Below are positions 33,096-42,400 of a stretch of 64,000 bases of DNA, piece after piece (within the stretch, counting starts at the first letter, position 1; each line of letters begins with the position of its first letter). A program made the position numbers and the translations under genes. Location of the stretch: the NCBI GenBank assembly GCA_965644315.1, contig CBFFRQ010000062.1:372001-436000 (forward strand), given 5' to 3'. The notes below the pieces were generated by a model. That model was not told the DNA's origin, did not search any database, and was given only the letters and a program-made list of their open reading frames with translations. The DNA is from Caecitellus pseudoparvulus (taxonomy: Eukaryota > Bigyra: Bicosoecida).

Positions 33096-33555
33096 GTTGG
33101 GCGTGGCGAGTGGTTTGCGTGGCGCCTGCCGCCCACGCCAGGCGGACTCTTAGACTAAGAGATGGCAGCCAGGGTGAGTAAGACATAGGCATCACCTGCC
33201 AGCTGTAGTTTGTTTTTGATAAGATTAGTCAGGTGCCGCCGGTGCAGTGTATTCGACCGCTACACGATATGGCAGGCGGGAGCTGTGTTTGGGGGCGGGA
33301 CAAAAGGCTGTGTGTTACCGGCAAGTGCTGTGGAGCACTATGTGGGGGTGTGCACACCCCGCACAGCCCCTTTCCTGCTGCCCCCGTTTCCCGCGATGCG
33401 TCTCAGGCGCCACACAACGCCAAATTACCACCACCACAGCGGCTCGCAGAATCCGCAAGGAAACACACGCACCTTCCACGAGTCACCCGAACCTGTGCAA
33501 GGAGCACGAGACACCTTTCCTGTGCCATTGCCTCTGTCGCGCCCTGTGGGATACC
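33096..33555. promoter_or_regulatory. Divergent promoter region between CYFIP and COA3-like
   Basis: 460 bp between the two start codons; no coding sequence supported. It includes an AT-richer stretch (about 33,160-33,250, with tttgtttttgataagatt) that probably contains core promoter elements. Confidence 0.45.
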
Positions 33556-33906
33556 ATGGCATTCAGGGCCAGTGTGGCCAGGTTAGCACGCGCCAGCGTG
33601 AAGATGCGGGAAATGCCCCTGCCCAGCGCCCAGGAGTTCAACCCGCCAGTGGCAAAGAATGCAGTGCTGGGAGCAGTGCTCTTTGGCCTCGTGGGTGGCG
33701 TGTACTACATGACGGTGCACCGCATGCAGGAGCAGGTGAGGGTGTTTTGCTGGCGTTTCGCGGCGTATCACCCACACCTCAGCGAGCCCGCGTTGTGAGC
33801 GCAGGATGCCGTGGCGGCCATCGAGGAAGAGATGGCACAACTAGAGAAATTCTCCACCTCACCGATGGAGGCTGCAGCGGAGGCCGCGAAAGCAAACAAG
33901 CAGTGA
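33556..33906 (+). CDS. COA3-like mitochondrial cytochrome c oxidase assembly factor
   Basis: Exons: 33556-33735 and 33805-33906 (93 aa); intron 69 bp (GTGAGG donor). MAFRASVARLARASVKMREM is a basic, amphipathic presequence-like start. AVLGAVLFGLVGGVYYMTVH is a single membrane helix with the GGVY motif of the COA3/CCDC56 family (small inner-membrane proteins that stabilise newly made Cox1). An acidic helix (DAVAAIEEEMAQLEKF) and Ala/Lys tail follow. Size and layout (short N-terminus, one TM, charged C-terminal helix) fit the family. It ends 64 bp before the convergent acyltransferase stop. Confidence 0.72.
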
Positions 33907-33970
33907 CACCGGCGACGCCGTCCCGGCCAGCACAATGCATCTGACGTGTACATTGTGCCCTGCCCGCTGG

Positions 33971-35239
33971 CTAGTCCTCCTTGCGCCGGGCGGTGCGTTG
34001 CCTGGCACCACCACTCTTGGGCGAAGCTGCCTCTGCAGGGGAGGGTGTCGCCCTCTCCGCCAAGGGCGTCGGCTTCTGCACGCCTGGGCTGGCTTTGGCC
34101 CTGCTGCTGGCGCTGCCAACGACGACGTGGTCCACGGGGCGCAGGCCGCCCACGATGACGTTCCACGACTCCTGCAGCAGGCGGTCCACGGAGTCTGTGA
34201 AGTTCCCCTCGTCGTCCCTGCTGCGCATGCCGCGTGTGGAGAGGGGCGCATGCACTGTGATCTCCACGTCGCCGTAGCCCAGGCTGGGGAAGCCGAAGGG
34301 CGGCAGCAGGGACCGGGCGCCACTCATGGTGATGGGGAGGATGTCGGCGTCAGAGTCAATGGCAGTCTTGAAGGCGCCCGGCTTGAAGTTGGTGAGGGGC
34401 CCCGTGGACACGTCCACGCGCCGCGTGGCTTCGGGGAAGAATAGAACTGGCACACCACCCTTCACATATTCCGCTGCTGTGGCGATGACCTTCTTGCCGC
34501 TTTTCTTGTTGCCGCGGCGCACGGGGATGTGGCCAGAGAGCCACAGCATCCACCCCACACCAGGGTACCACAGGATCTCCTCCTTGAACGTGCACTGTGT
34601 GGCAGGCGGGGTGAGGTGCGGGTCGCGGCGTGGTGCTGCGTTGCAGGTGCTGCAAGGACGCACCTTGAAATCGTGGTGCACTGCGAGAGCCGCAAAGACA
34701 AAGGCATCCAGTGCAGACTGGTGGTTGCACACCAGCACGACGTTGCGGTCCTTTGGGAAGTGCTCCACGCCCTGTGGGAGAGTGGGTGCGAGCGTCGGCT
34801 GCCGCGGCGTGTGGGTGCTCGAAGCGGCAGCTCGGAGACCCACCTTCACTGTGACATTGAAGAATGGCAGACAGCTCCAGTAGATGATGAAGGCGTTCAT
34901 CCTGCAAGGGCGGCAAGCAACGCGGTGGAGGCGCATGTGCAAGGCAGGGGCGGCACGTCTCGAGCAGCTCGGCAGGCTTGGTGCACTGCACCTCTCACCG
35001 ATGGTACACATTCAGCTTGGGGTCTGCCAACCGCACGAGGGGCAGCAGGATGACCTGCACTATGGACACGATGGCAGTGATGAGCACCAGCCACAGCAAC
35101 AAGGTCACAGCCCGTGCTCTGTGCCAAGGGGCGCGGGGGCGGGTCGTTGCATGGGCAGCAGGCTGGGACAGCTGGCTCAGTTTCCGCACCTGCCCACGAG
35201 GGGGTTGACATCCTGCCCGCTGATGTGCTGCACAGCCAT
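33971..35239 (-). CDS. 1-acyl-sn-glycerol-3-phosphate acyltransferase (LPAAT/PlsC family)
   Basis: Makes phosphatidic acid from lysophosphatidate and acyl-CoA on ER or other membranes. Exons: 35239-35190, 35118-34999, 34901-34844, 34771-34664, 34594-33971 (319 aa). Introns are 71, 97, 72 and 69 bp. The N-terminus MAVQHISGQDVNPLVGR is followed by a membrane helix (VTLLLWLVLITAIVSIVQVI). Motif I is CNHQSALD (catalytic HX4D); motif II GHIPVRRGN; motif III FFPEATR; motif IV ADILPITMSG. The Gly of the usual FPEGTR is Ala here. The tail is Ser/Pro/basic and probably disordered. Two introns are stop-free multiples of three, but family alignment shows they are not coding. Confidence 0.92.
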
Positions 35240-35615
35240 GGTGCTGGCGGCCACACGCAGGCTTGGGTGTAATGGAAGCTACCGAGTGGGTGTTGGCCTG
35301 GGCAGCGCTTGTTGGGGATTTATGGAGTGTTTTGGGGGCACACCACAGCGCTTGCACCGGCTCCGTGCCACTGAAAACTGGCAAGGGGGGGTGCCACGCA
35401 CGGGGGGTCTGACGGCGCAACGCACGGCCCGGGGCATTTACCGAAGCAGCCTGACAGACGCTGTTTCCACTTGTATGCTGCTTTCCGCCTCTTGCAGCCA
35501 CTGGTGTGCGCTGCAGCGAGCAGGGCGAGTGCGCCAGGGTGCCAGAAGGGAGTGTGTGTGCTAATTCCGCACAGCTGCAGTGCCGCAGAGGAACCTCCGG
35601 CGGCCAGCGTCCCCC
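35240..35615. promoter_or_regulatory. Divergent promoter region between LPAAT and the 4-TM protein gene
   Basis: 376 bp between start codons. No coding sequence supported; no canonical promoter element recognised. Confidence 0.4.
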
Positions 35616-36263
35616 ATGGCAGACACACAGCTGTGGACGTCGCACTATGCTGCGATGAACACAGGCACGTTCATCGCGAACATCATCATCAGTGTGCTCA
35701 TCAACTTCGGCATCAACTTCGGCTTCGGCTGGGCCACCGTGAGCAAGTGGGGGCGCCTGCAGCAGGGGCACTTCGAGGGAATGCCGGTGTGGGTGATGAA
35801 CCCCGAAATCAACTCCTGCATCATTCTAGACATGATGCTCACGTGCTTCTTCATGGGCTTCTTCACTGTCCTGCTGGCCACGGACGGCATCGTGCGCGAC
35901 ATCAAAGACGGCAAGACCCGCCCAGTTGACACGGAAGTCACCAAGACGTGGTTCTGGGCCCTCACGCCAGTGCGGGTGGAGGGGCTGTGCCTGCGGGCCC
36001 TGCTCACGGCCCTGGAGATGTGCGTCGTGGTGGGGCTGCCCACCACGCTCTTCGTCTTTGCCGGCGTGCAGGGGGGGGAATTCCCTGGCGTGGGCTACGC
36101 CGTGTTCAAGGGCTTTTTTGCATTCTTCGCCGCCGTGCCAATCTTCCTCGTCATGTTTTTCTCAGCATCAGACTCCCGCAACTTCATCCGGGCGGCCTAC
36201 TCGGCCCTGGACGACAAGGGTGCCAAGGAGATTCCCCTGGTTGGCGGCGTTTCACGAGTGTAG
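35616..36263 (+). CDS. Four-transmembrane membrane protein, unknown function
   Basis: Single exon, 215 aa from MADTQLWTSHYAAMNTG. Four hydrophobic segments: FIANIIISVLINFGINFGFG (about 16-36), SCIILDMMLTCFFMGFFTVL (about 68-88), LRALLTALEMCVVVGLPTTL (about 128-150) and VFKGFFAFFAAVPIFLVMFF (about 168-188). Loops are charged (DGIVRDIKDGKTRPVDTEV). There is no signal peptide. The C-terminus is short (KEIPLVGGVSRV). It converges on LDHD with 46 bp between the stop codons. Confidence 0.72.
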   Translation: MADTQLWTSHYAAMNTGTFIANIIISVLINFGINFGFGWATVSKWGRLQQGHFEGMPVWVMNPEINSCIILDMMLTCFFMGFFTVLLATDGIVRDIKDGKTRPVDTEVTKTWFWALTPVRVEGLCLRALLTALEMCVVVGLPTTLFVFAGVQGGEFPGVGYAVFKGFFAFFAAVPIFLVMFFSASDSRNFIRAAYSALDDKGAKEIPLVGGVSRV

Positions 36264-36309
36264 CTGCTGCGTTGCCACTCTCAGCACACAATGCACGGCT
36301 TGTCGCAGG

Positions 36310-38187
36310 TCACTCCGCCTCCACACCCCCCAGCACAACATCATCAGGCAGTACTTTCCCGGGGTTCATGATGTGGTGTGGGTCCAGCGCCGCCTTGATG
36401 CGTGCCATGGCTGACAGTGCCACCGGCCCAAGCTCCGCACGCAGCTGCTCCCGCTTGCCAACGCCGATGCCGTGCTCGCCCGTGCAGGTGCCCCCTGCCG
36501 CGATGGCCACGTCAGCCATGTAGTGTGCCAGTTTCTCCCCTGCCGCCCGGTCCTCGGCGTTGCCCTTGCGCATGAGCAGGAAGGAGTGCACGTTTCCGTC
36601 GCCCACGTGCCCGACAATCGGCGCGTGCAGAGGCGAGGCGTCAGAAGCCGCCTTGATGTCCGCCAGCACGCTTGGCAGCTTGGCCAGCGGCACACACACG
36701 TCCGTGATCCACACTTCCATGTCGCCAGGGTCCTCGCCGGGCGGCCCGCCGGCCTCCCGGGGGCGTTTCGTGACGGGGTCGTGCGTGCTTTGCAACACCG
36801 GCGCTGACCACAGGGCCACCTTGCGAGCCCGCCACAACTCTGCCACACCCTCAGGGCTGGCCTCCCACAACATGTCCCCTGCACCATGTGCCTCCCACAC
36901 CTTGCGTGCAGCCGCCGCCTGCCCCGCCAGCGTCTCAGCGGGCCCTGCAAATTTGAAGAACAGCATGGGCGTGGCGGGGTAGTCAAATCCGCTGGCGGCG
37001 TTGACTGCGCGCACCATCCACTCATCCAGCAGCTCTACGCAGTTCAGAGGCACGCCTGCCCGAACAATGTCCTGCACTGCCTCACACGCTGACCGGATGC
37101 TGGGGAAGGGCACCACTGCCACGGCCGTGGCAGCAGGTGTTGGGGTCAGTTTCAGCGTCACCTCCGTCACCACGCCAAGCGTGCCTTCTGAGCCGGTCAC
37201 GAGGCTGGTCAGGTCGAAGCCGGCAGACGTCTTCTTGGCCCGAGCAGCAGTGCGCATGACGGAGCCATCAGGCAGCGCCAGCGTCACGTTCAGCACGTGG
37301 TGCTTCATGGCGCCGTACCGCACTGCGTTGGTGCCGGAACAACCTGTGTTCACCATGCCGCCGATGGTGGCTCCCGGACCGGGGTCGACAGGGAAGAACA
37401 CGCCGTGTTCCGCCAGCGCCGCATTCAGCTCCTCCCACGTGATGCCGGGCTGCACGACGACGTCCATGTTGGCGGGGTTGTAGTCCAGTACCTTATCCAT
37501 GCTGCGCATGCTCAAAACGATGCCTGTGCCGGAGGGGGGGGCGGCTGTGACACAGCCTGGCGTGCACGGCGAAGACGAGAGCACCCTCTCACCCCGATAC
37601 GGCGCAGTAGTGTGCCCCTCCAGACCTGTGCGTCCGCCAGAGGGCACCACGGGGATGCGTGCGGTATTCGCGATGGCCAGCACGGCTGCCACCTGCTGCG
37701 TGCTTGCAGGGGTCACCACAGCGTACGGCGCAGGGCCAGAGTGGAAGCTCCAGTCCGCCTTCCCAGCATCAGCGCAGTCCTCTGCATCGGTGTTCACGTG
37801 CTGAGGCCCCACAACCTCGGCAATGGCATCAAGTGCTGTGGGGCAGGGGTGACACGGTGCTGACCTGTGCGTGCTCCGCTGTTCGGCAGGCGGCCCCGTC
37901 GCACCTTGTGAAATAACGGCGGGGTCACTTGCAAACTTCATGGGCCCGGCCAGACTGGGTGGTGGCTCGCTGTCACTGCTGGCGCAAGCACTGAGCGCCG
38001 TGGCAACAGCCGCGGCCGCAGTCACTGCACCAGACCACGAAGCATGTGAGTCGCCCGCGGCTGCAGCTGCGGTTGGCACACCAGAGAAGCCCTGAGCCGT
38101 TGAAAATGAGCGTGGTGTCTGACGTGATGCACTGGAGAGGCGTGTCACCCGCAGCAAGCGCCTGTGCAGCGCGGCCACTGCAGCCAT
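36310..38187 (-). CDS. LDHD: Mitochondrial D-lactate dehydrogenase (FAD-linked oxidase)
   Basis: Oxidises D-lactate (or a related D-2-hydroxyacid) with FAD, passing electrons to cytochrome c. Exons: 38187-37905, 37835-37593, 37523-36310 (579 aa); both introns are 69 bp. N-terminus MAAVAALHRRLLRVTRLSSA and SRQTPRSFSTAQG is a good mitochondrial presequence, which fixes the start. FAD domain: VVPSGGRTGLEGHTTAPYRG, VVVQPGITWEELNAALAE, FFPVDPGPGATIGGMV, GTNAVRYGAMKHHVLNV and LVTGSEGTLGVVTEVTLKL. C-terminal FAD-oxidase domain: CVELLDEWMVRAVN, APIVGHVGDGNVHSFLL, TCTGEHGIGVGKREQL and DPHHIMNPGKVLP. Glycolate dehydrogenase is the main alternative. The ATG overlaps the ATG of the divergent gene. Confidence 0.93.
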   Translation of the reverse strand: MAAVAALHRRLLRVTRLSSASRQTPRSFSTAQGFSGVPTAAAAAGDSHASWSGAVTAAAAVATALSACASSDSEPPPSLAGPMKFASDPAVISQGATGPPAEQRSTHRSAPCHPCPTALDAIAEVVGPQHVNTDAEDCADAGKADWSFHSGPAPYAVVTPASTQQVAAVLAIANTARIPVVPSGGRTGLEGHTTAPYRGERVLSSSPCTPGCVTAAPPSGTGIVLSMRSMDKVLDYNPANMDVVVQPGITWEELNAALAEHGVFFPVDPGPGATIGGMVNTGCSGTNAVRYGAMKHHVLNVTLALPDGSVMRTAARAKKTSAGFDLTSLVTGSEGTLGVVTEVTLKLTPTPAATAVAVVPFPSIRSACEAVQDIVRAGVPLNCVELLDEWMVRAVNAASGFDYPATPMLFFKFAGPAETLAGQAAAARKVWEAHGAGDMLWEASPEGVAELWRARKVALWSAPVLQSTHDPVTKRPREAGGPPGEDPGDMEVWITDVCVPLAKLPSVLADIKAASDASPLHAPIVGHVGDGNVHSFLLMRKGNAEDRAAGEKLAHYMADVAIAAGGTCTGEHGIGVGKREQLRAELGPVALSAMARIKAALDPHHIMNPGKVLPDDVVLGGVEAE

Positions 38188-38524
38188 GGCCGTCGCGGAA
38201 ATTGATTCCCTTCGCAAGGCGCGAATCCAGCTGCGCCTGTCCCAAGCTTTCAAGAGGGCGACAGAAGCACTATCGTTGGGTGAGTATGTAAGGAAATCCA
38301 GGAGGGTGGCGAGTCGTTGTCTGAGTGGATTCGGTTTGTGACGCAGTGTAGCCGCTGGTGGTCTGCCGCTTGCTCCTTGCACACCCCTGCCACCAGATTT
38401 TCGGGCGACAGCAGCAGGAGTTGCCTGGACAAGAGGTTCGCGCTGCATTTCACGCCCAAGATGCTGAGGCAGAGGGGCTGCGGGTCTCTGTAGCTGCATG
38501 CAGGGCCCAGTCACAGGAGGGCAG
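38186..38524 (+). CDS. Small gene with helical product, 3' exons unresolved
   Basis: Proposed exons 38186-38287 (MAVAEIDSLRKARIQLRL, then SQAFKRATEALSLGEY) and 38397-38524 (IFGRQQQELPGQEVRAAF, HAQDAEAEGLRVSV, RAQSQEG), joined in phase 0 across a 109 bp intron (GTAAGG donor, CACCAG acceptor). A likely donor (GTACGC) at 38525 means it continues; candidate downstream coding (for example around 39166-39250) could not be joined confidently. The product is charged and helical, possibly coiled coil. No family recognised. Start codon overlaps that of LDHD on the other strand. Confidence 0.45.
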
Positions 38525-39476
38525 GTACGCCTGGCTCCGGGGTGTGTGGCCTCGTATGCCGGGGGCAGTGCCAAGAGGTGGGTACTCCTGTCGCAGCTGT
38601 GAGCTGTGGGTGCTGGTCTGCCGTGCAGGCGCCGGCAGCTCTCGCAAGGACAGAGGGTCCAGCCTGCGGTGCAGGGTTGAGGCAGGCGGAGGGACGTTGG
38701 CGGTGGGCTTGCCACCCCGCGGGCGCCAGTACGCTGCTGGGTGCACAGGTTGGTGTGCGATGGGGTGGTGCCGTGTGGGAACATCCCGTACGCGTGGTAG
38801 TGCCTCGCGGGCGCCCCTGCGTGCTGATGCGTTTCGGGCTGGCGCGGCCACGAGCTGCTGGTACGTGGAGGTCAGGAACCTGTCTGCCCCCCCCCATGTG
38901 CGCAGGCCGGCAGTGAGCGTATGCCGAGTCAGTGTGGGCCGGGAGACGGGGGGGTCCCAAGCGGCTGGGCTGCAGGCTGCGTGGGCAGTGCTCTGCAGAA
39001 CTTCGCTGGGCGCGTGCCGTGGCTCTGGTGCCAGTGAAAGGGTGCTCGTATTCTTGTGTGTGGGCGGGGAAGCGGGAAGGGCCAGCCAGCCAGTGCGTTG
39101 TTGATGGACACTTTGCTGTGGTGGTGGGGGGCAGATTGTCGGGTGACACCCGGTCTCTGTGTCAGGAGGCGGCGCGGCGCACCGCGAGATGTCGCGCCCT
39201 GTTGCAACGCACCGAATGGCTCCTAGACCGATCTACATGTGTGTTATGTCCATGCTGCAGGGCGAAATGGCTGGCAAGCCCTGTGTCAGAGGCTGCAAGC
39301 CTGCGTTTCGGCATGGCGGTGTTTGTGCGGAAATTGGTGCTGGCAAGTCACAGGCAGCTGCGAAGCTGCGGCGTGGCCCAAGTCTGCAGTGCAGAGCCTT
39401 GACAGGGAGGGCAGACAACGTGAGTGCACGCCATTGCAATTGGCGTGCATTGCGTCATTGTGCAGAGGGAGAACTC
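38525..39476. other. Region with possible further + strand exons, otherwise empty
   Basis: Several GT..AG pairs and short open frames exist on the plus strand (near 38,813-38,868 and 39,166-39,250), but I cannot assemble a supported reading frame. It also holds the 3' flank of the minus-strand cyclin gene. No RNA gene seen. Confidence 0.35.
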
Positions 39477-42400
39477 TCAGGAGCGGCCGCCGGTCATGGT
39501 GGCAACGCGGCTGGCCAGATGGGGCAAGGCTTGCAGGACCACTGGCAGCTCCGAGTGCAGCGTGCCATCGCGCTCGGCCTTGTTGTACAGCATGAACAGC
39601 ACCTCATCCACAGCGACGCGGTCTGTGTGCAGCGTGGCGTAGGCCACTCTGTACCAATTGAACACGCCTGACCTCCGGCGCACCTTGGCTGTGCAGAGAA
39701 TGCCCATGTGGATGCAGGCGAAGGCCTGTGTGAGGGGGGAAAACTGCGCGAACTCCCAGTGCCGCATGGTGAGGTAGATGCACTCGTGCACGGCGGGCAC
39801 GACGGGGGCGATCCACGCGCCATCCATGAGGGACAGCAGCAGGTCGCAGATGGCGTACGTGCTGCAGGCCACGGCGCGGTGGGGGTCGCTGGAGGCGTTG
39901 GGGGAGTACCACGCGCCCTCCTCCACGGAGGCTGACGGCGGCAGGATGCCAGACAGGCTCTCCCGTTGCGCCAGCGTCCCATCTGCTGCCTGGCACCTAT
40001 CGGCGCGGTAACGCACGACAGGGAAGGGCAGGGCGGGGGGTGCCAGGAACACCCGAGGCAGAACAGACACTGCCGCCGACGCCAGCCCCTCACGCAGCTG
40101 CTCGGTGGAGTCACTGGCTGGTGAGTCACCGGTGGCGCCACCACTGGCGCCACCGCTGGCCTCCAGGGAGATGGGCGTCATGCCTTCGCCGGCGCCCTCC
40201 TCCCCCGCCCCGTCCTCGTCCTCGGCAATGGAGCCCGTGGCGCCACGGGGCAAGTGGGCCACCGCCCCTCCGGACAGTGCTGGGCGGGGCGAGGCGCTGC
40301 GGGAGGACAGGCGCCGAGCAGAGGCGGTGGGGGCGCGGGGCTTGGGAGGCGGAACAGGGAACACACTGCTCTGCGTTGCGAGGCGGTCCGCCGCAGGCAG
40401 GGGCAGAGTCACCCGCTGCAGGGCAGGCACGTGCACTGTGAAGGGGATGAGGGTGGCCAGAGGCACGCCCAGCGCCAGGTCCAGGGTGCGGTGCTGCCCT
40501 GCGACAAAGGCGGGGGGCGGGGGTGGGCCCAGGGCGGCACCCCCGCCCCCCGCCCCCCATGCGCTGCTGGCCATGTAGGAGAATCGGGGCGAGCCGCCCC
40601 CCCCCCACACTGACGTGGAGAAGGAGGTGACGGACAGGTCCGAGCGTGCCTCTGCCAGGCCCAGCTCTGCCCGGGCGGAGGAGGCGGAGTCGGGGAGGGG
40701 TGTACCACCCCCCCCTGCACCCCCCTCCTCGGCCTCCGCCTCGTCGCCGTCCTGCGCCTCTGGCGCCAGCACAGGGGAGGGCTTGGTGAAGGAGCGACTG
40801 GGGTGTCGGAAGGTGCCAGGGGAGGCGGCGCCCCCCCTATCACCTGGACCTGAGCGCTGCACAGTGACGTCCCCACTGGCGTCGGCCTCCACTCGGCCGG
40901 ACGTTTCAAAGCGCGGGGAGGGGCTGCGTGGGCCCACCTCGTCGCCCTGCTCCCGCGGCGGGGGGGAGGGGACGAATGTCATCATGGAGGAGGGGTCCTT
41001 CAGGCCAGACGAGGGGGGGGGGTCAGACCCCCCTCCTCCCTCGCCACCCTTGGCCAGCACAGGCAGCTTCAGGGCCGTGAAGGGGCTGCCTGCAGCAGAC
41101 GAGGCGGTGGCTGCGGCGGCGTTGGTGGTGCCACCGCCGCCCTCCGCTGCCCACGCTGTCGTGGCTTGTACAGGGGCACCGCCACTGCTGGCCCGGACAC
41201 GGCCCCCGGCGAGGGCGGAGCCGCCCGTCGAGCTCCCCCGCGCCCCGCCCCCTGAGCGTCCAGACCGGGCCTTGAAGTAGATGCCGCCCACCTCCCCCCC
41301 TGGTGCCCACAGGAAGCCACGCAGCACATCTTGACCCACTGTCAGGCGCGTCACGGCGGCGAAGGGGCTGAGCCACGCAGCCGGGCCGCCTGTGCCGGGG
41401 AGTCGGCCGTGAAACGCATCATGGACAGGCCCCCCGCTGCCCCCACTGCGAGCGGACGAGGCGAGGGCGGAGGTGCCAGGGGGGCCAGTCAGTGTGGCCA
41501 GGAGGGCACCTGTGGCCTCGGCCAGGGGGCGGCCGCTCCAGGTGGAGCTGGGCAGCAACGCAGCAGAGAGCAGTGACTCTGGGTGCTGGCTGGAGAAGGA
41601 GCTCTGGCGCGCCGAGGCGGCGTGCCCCGCCAGGCGGATGGGGGACACGGACCGCCCCGTGTGGATGCCGCCGATGCCGACAGGGACGCCGCCGGGCCCT
41701 ACGAGGCTGACACGGGCCAAGGACGGCTGGGCGCCGCTGGCGGGAGTCACTTCCTCCAGCGCCGAGTCAGAGGAGCGCCCTGAGCCGTGGGCGACGCTGG
41801 TGCCAGTGGGCCCACCCCCCGCACCCATGGCGGCACCCAGTCCGCCAAGAGCAGGCAACAGCCCTGACGCGGCGTGTTCCGAGTTGGCCCCTGACGCGCT
41901 GTTGATGCTGCGTTCGAAGGCTGACTCCTGCATGGAGGCGTCGCGGTCGGCGCCCATGGCGCTCTCATACCCCGCTGTGCGCGCCTGGGACAGCCCCCGG
42001 CGGCGGGGAAAAGCCAGCACAGAGCCTGCCTCTGACGGCTCGCGAGAGGCGTCCCGAGAGAAATACGCCGACCCCACGCCCTCCACTGTGCCGTCCGGCA
42101 GACTGGGCGAGGCGCCTGAGGGGGGGGGCAGCCCCCCCGCATCCAGCGCCTTAGACATGTCCTGCAGAGCGGACACCTCATCCGGGGTGGCTGTGACCCC
42201 CCTCAGGGTGTTGGCGGGGGGGGTCCCGCCGGCGGCCAGGGGGGGGGACATGGCCACCGTGTGCGCCACACGCACAGCGTCTGCGAACAGCGCCTCCACG
42301 TGGCGTGGGTGCGTGGCGGGCGCCGTGATGCCTGCCGTCGCCTGGTCGCTGTGGGCCGCCATGATGCCTGGCTCGCGCTGCGACACGGCGCCCAGCGGCA

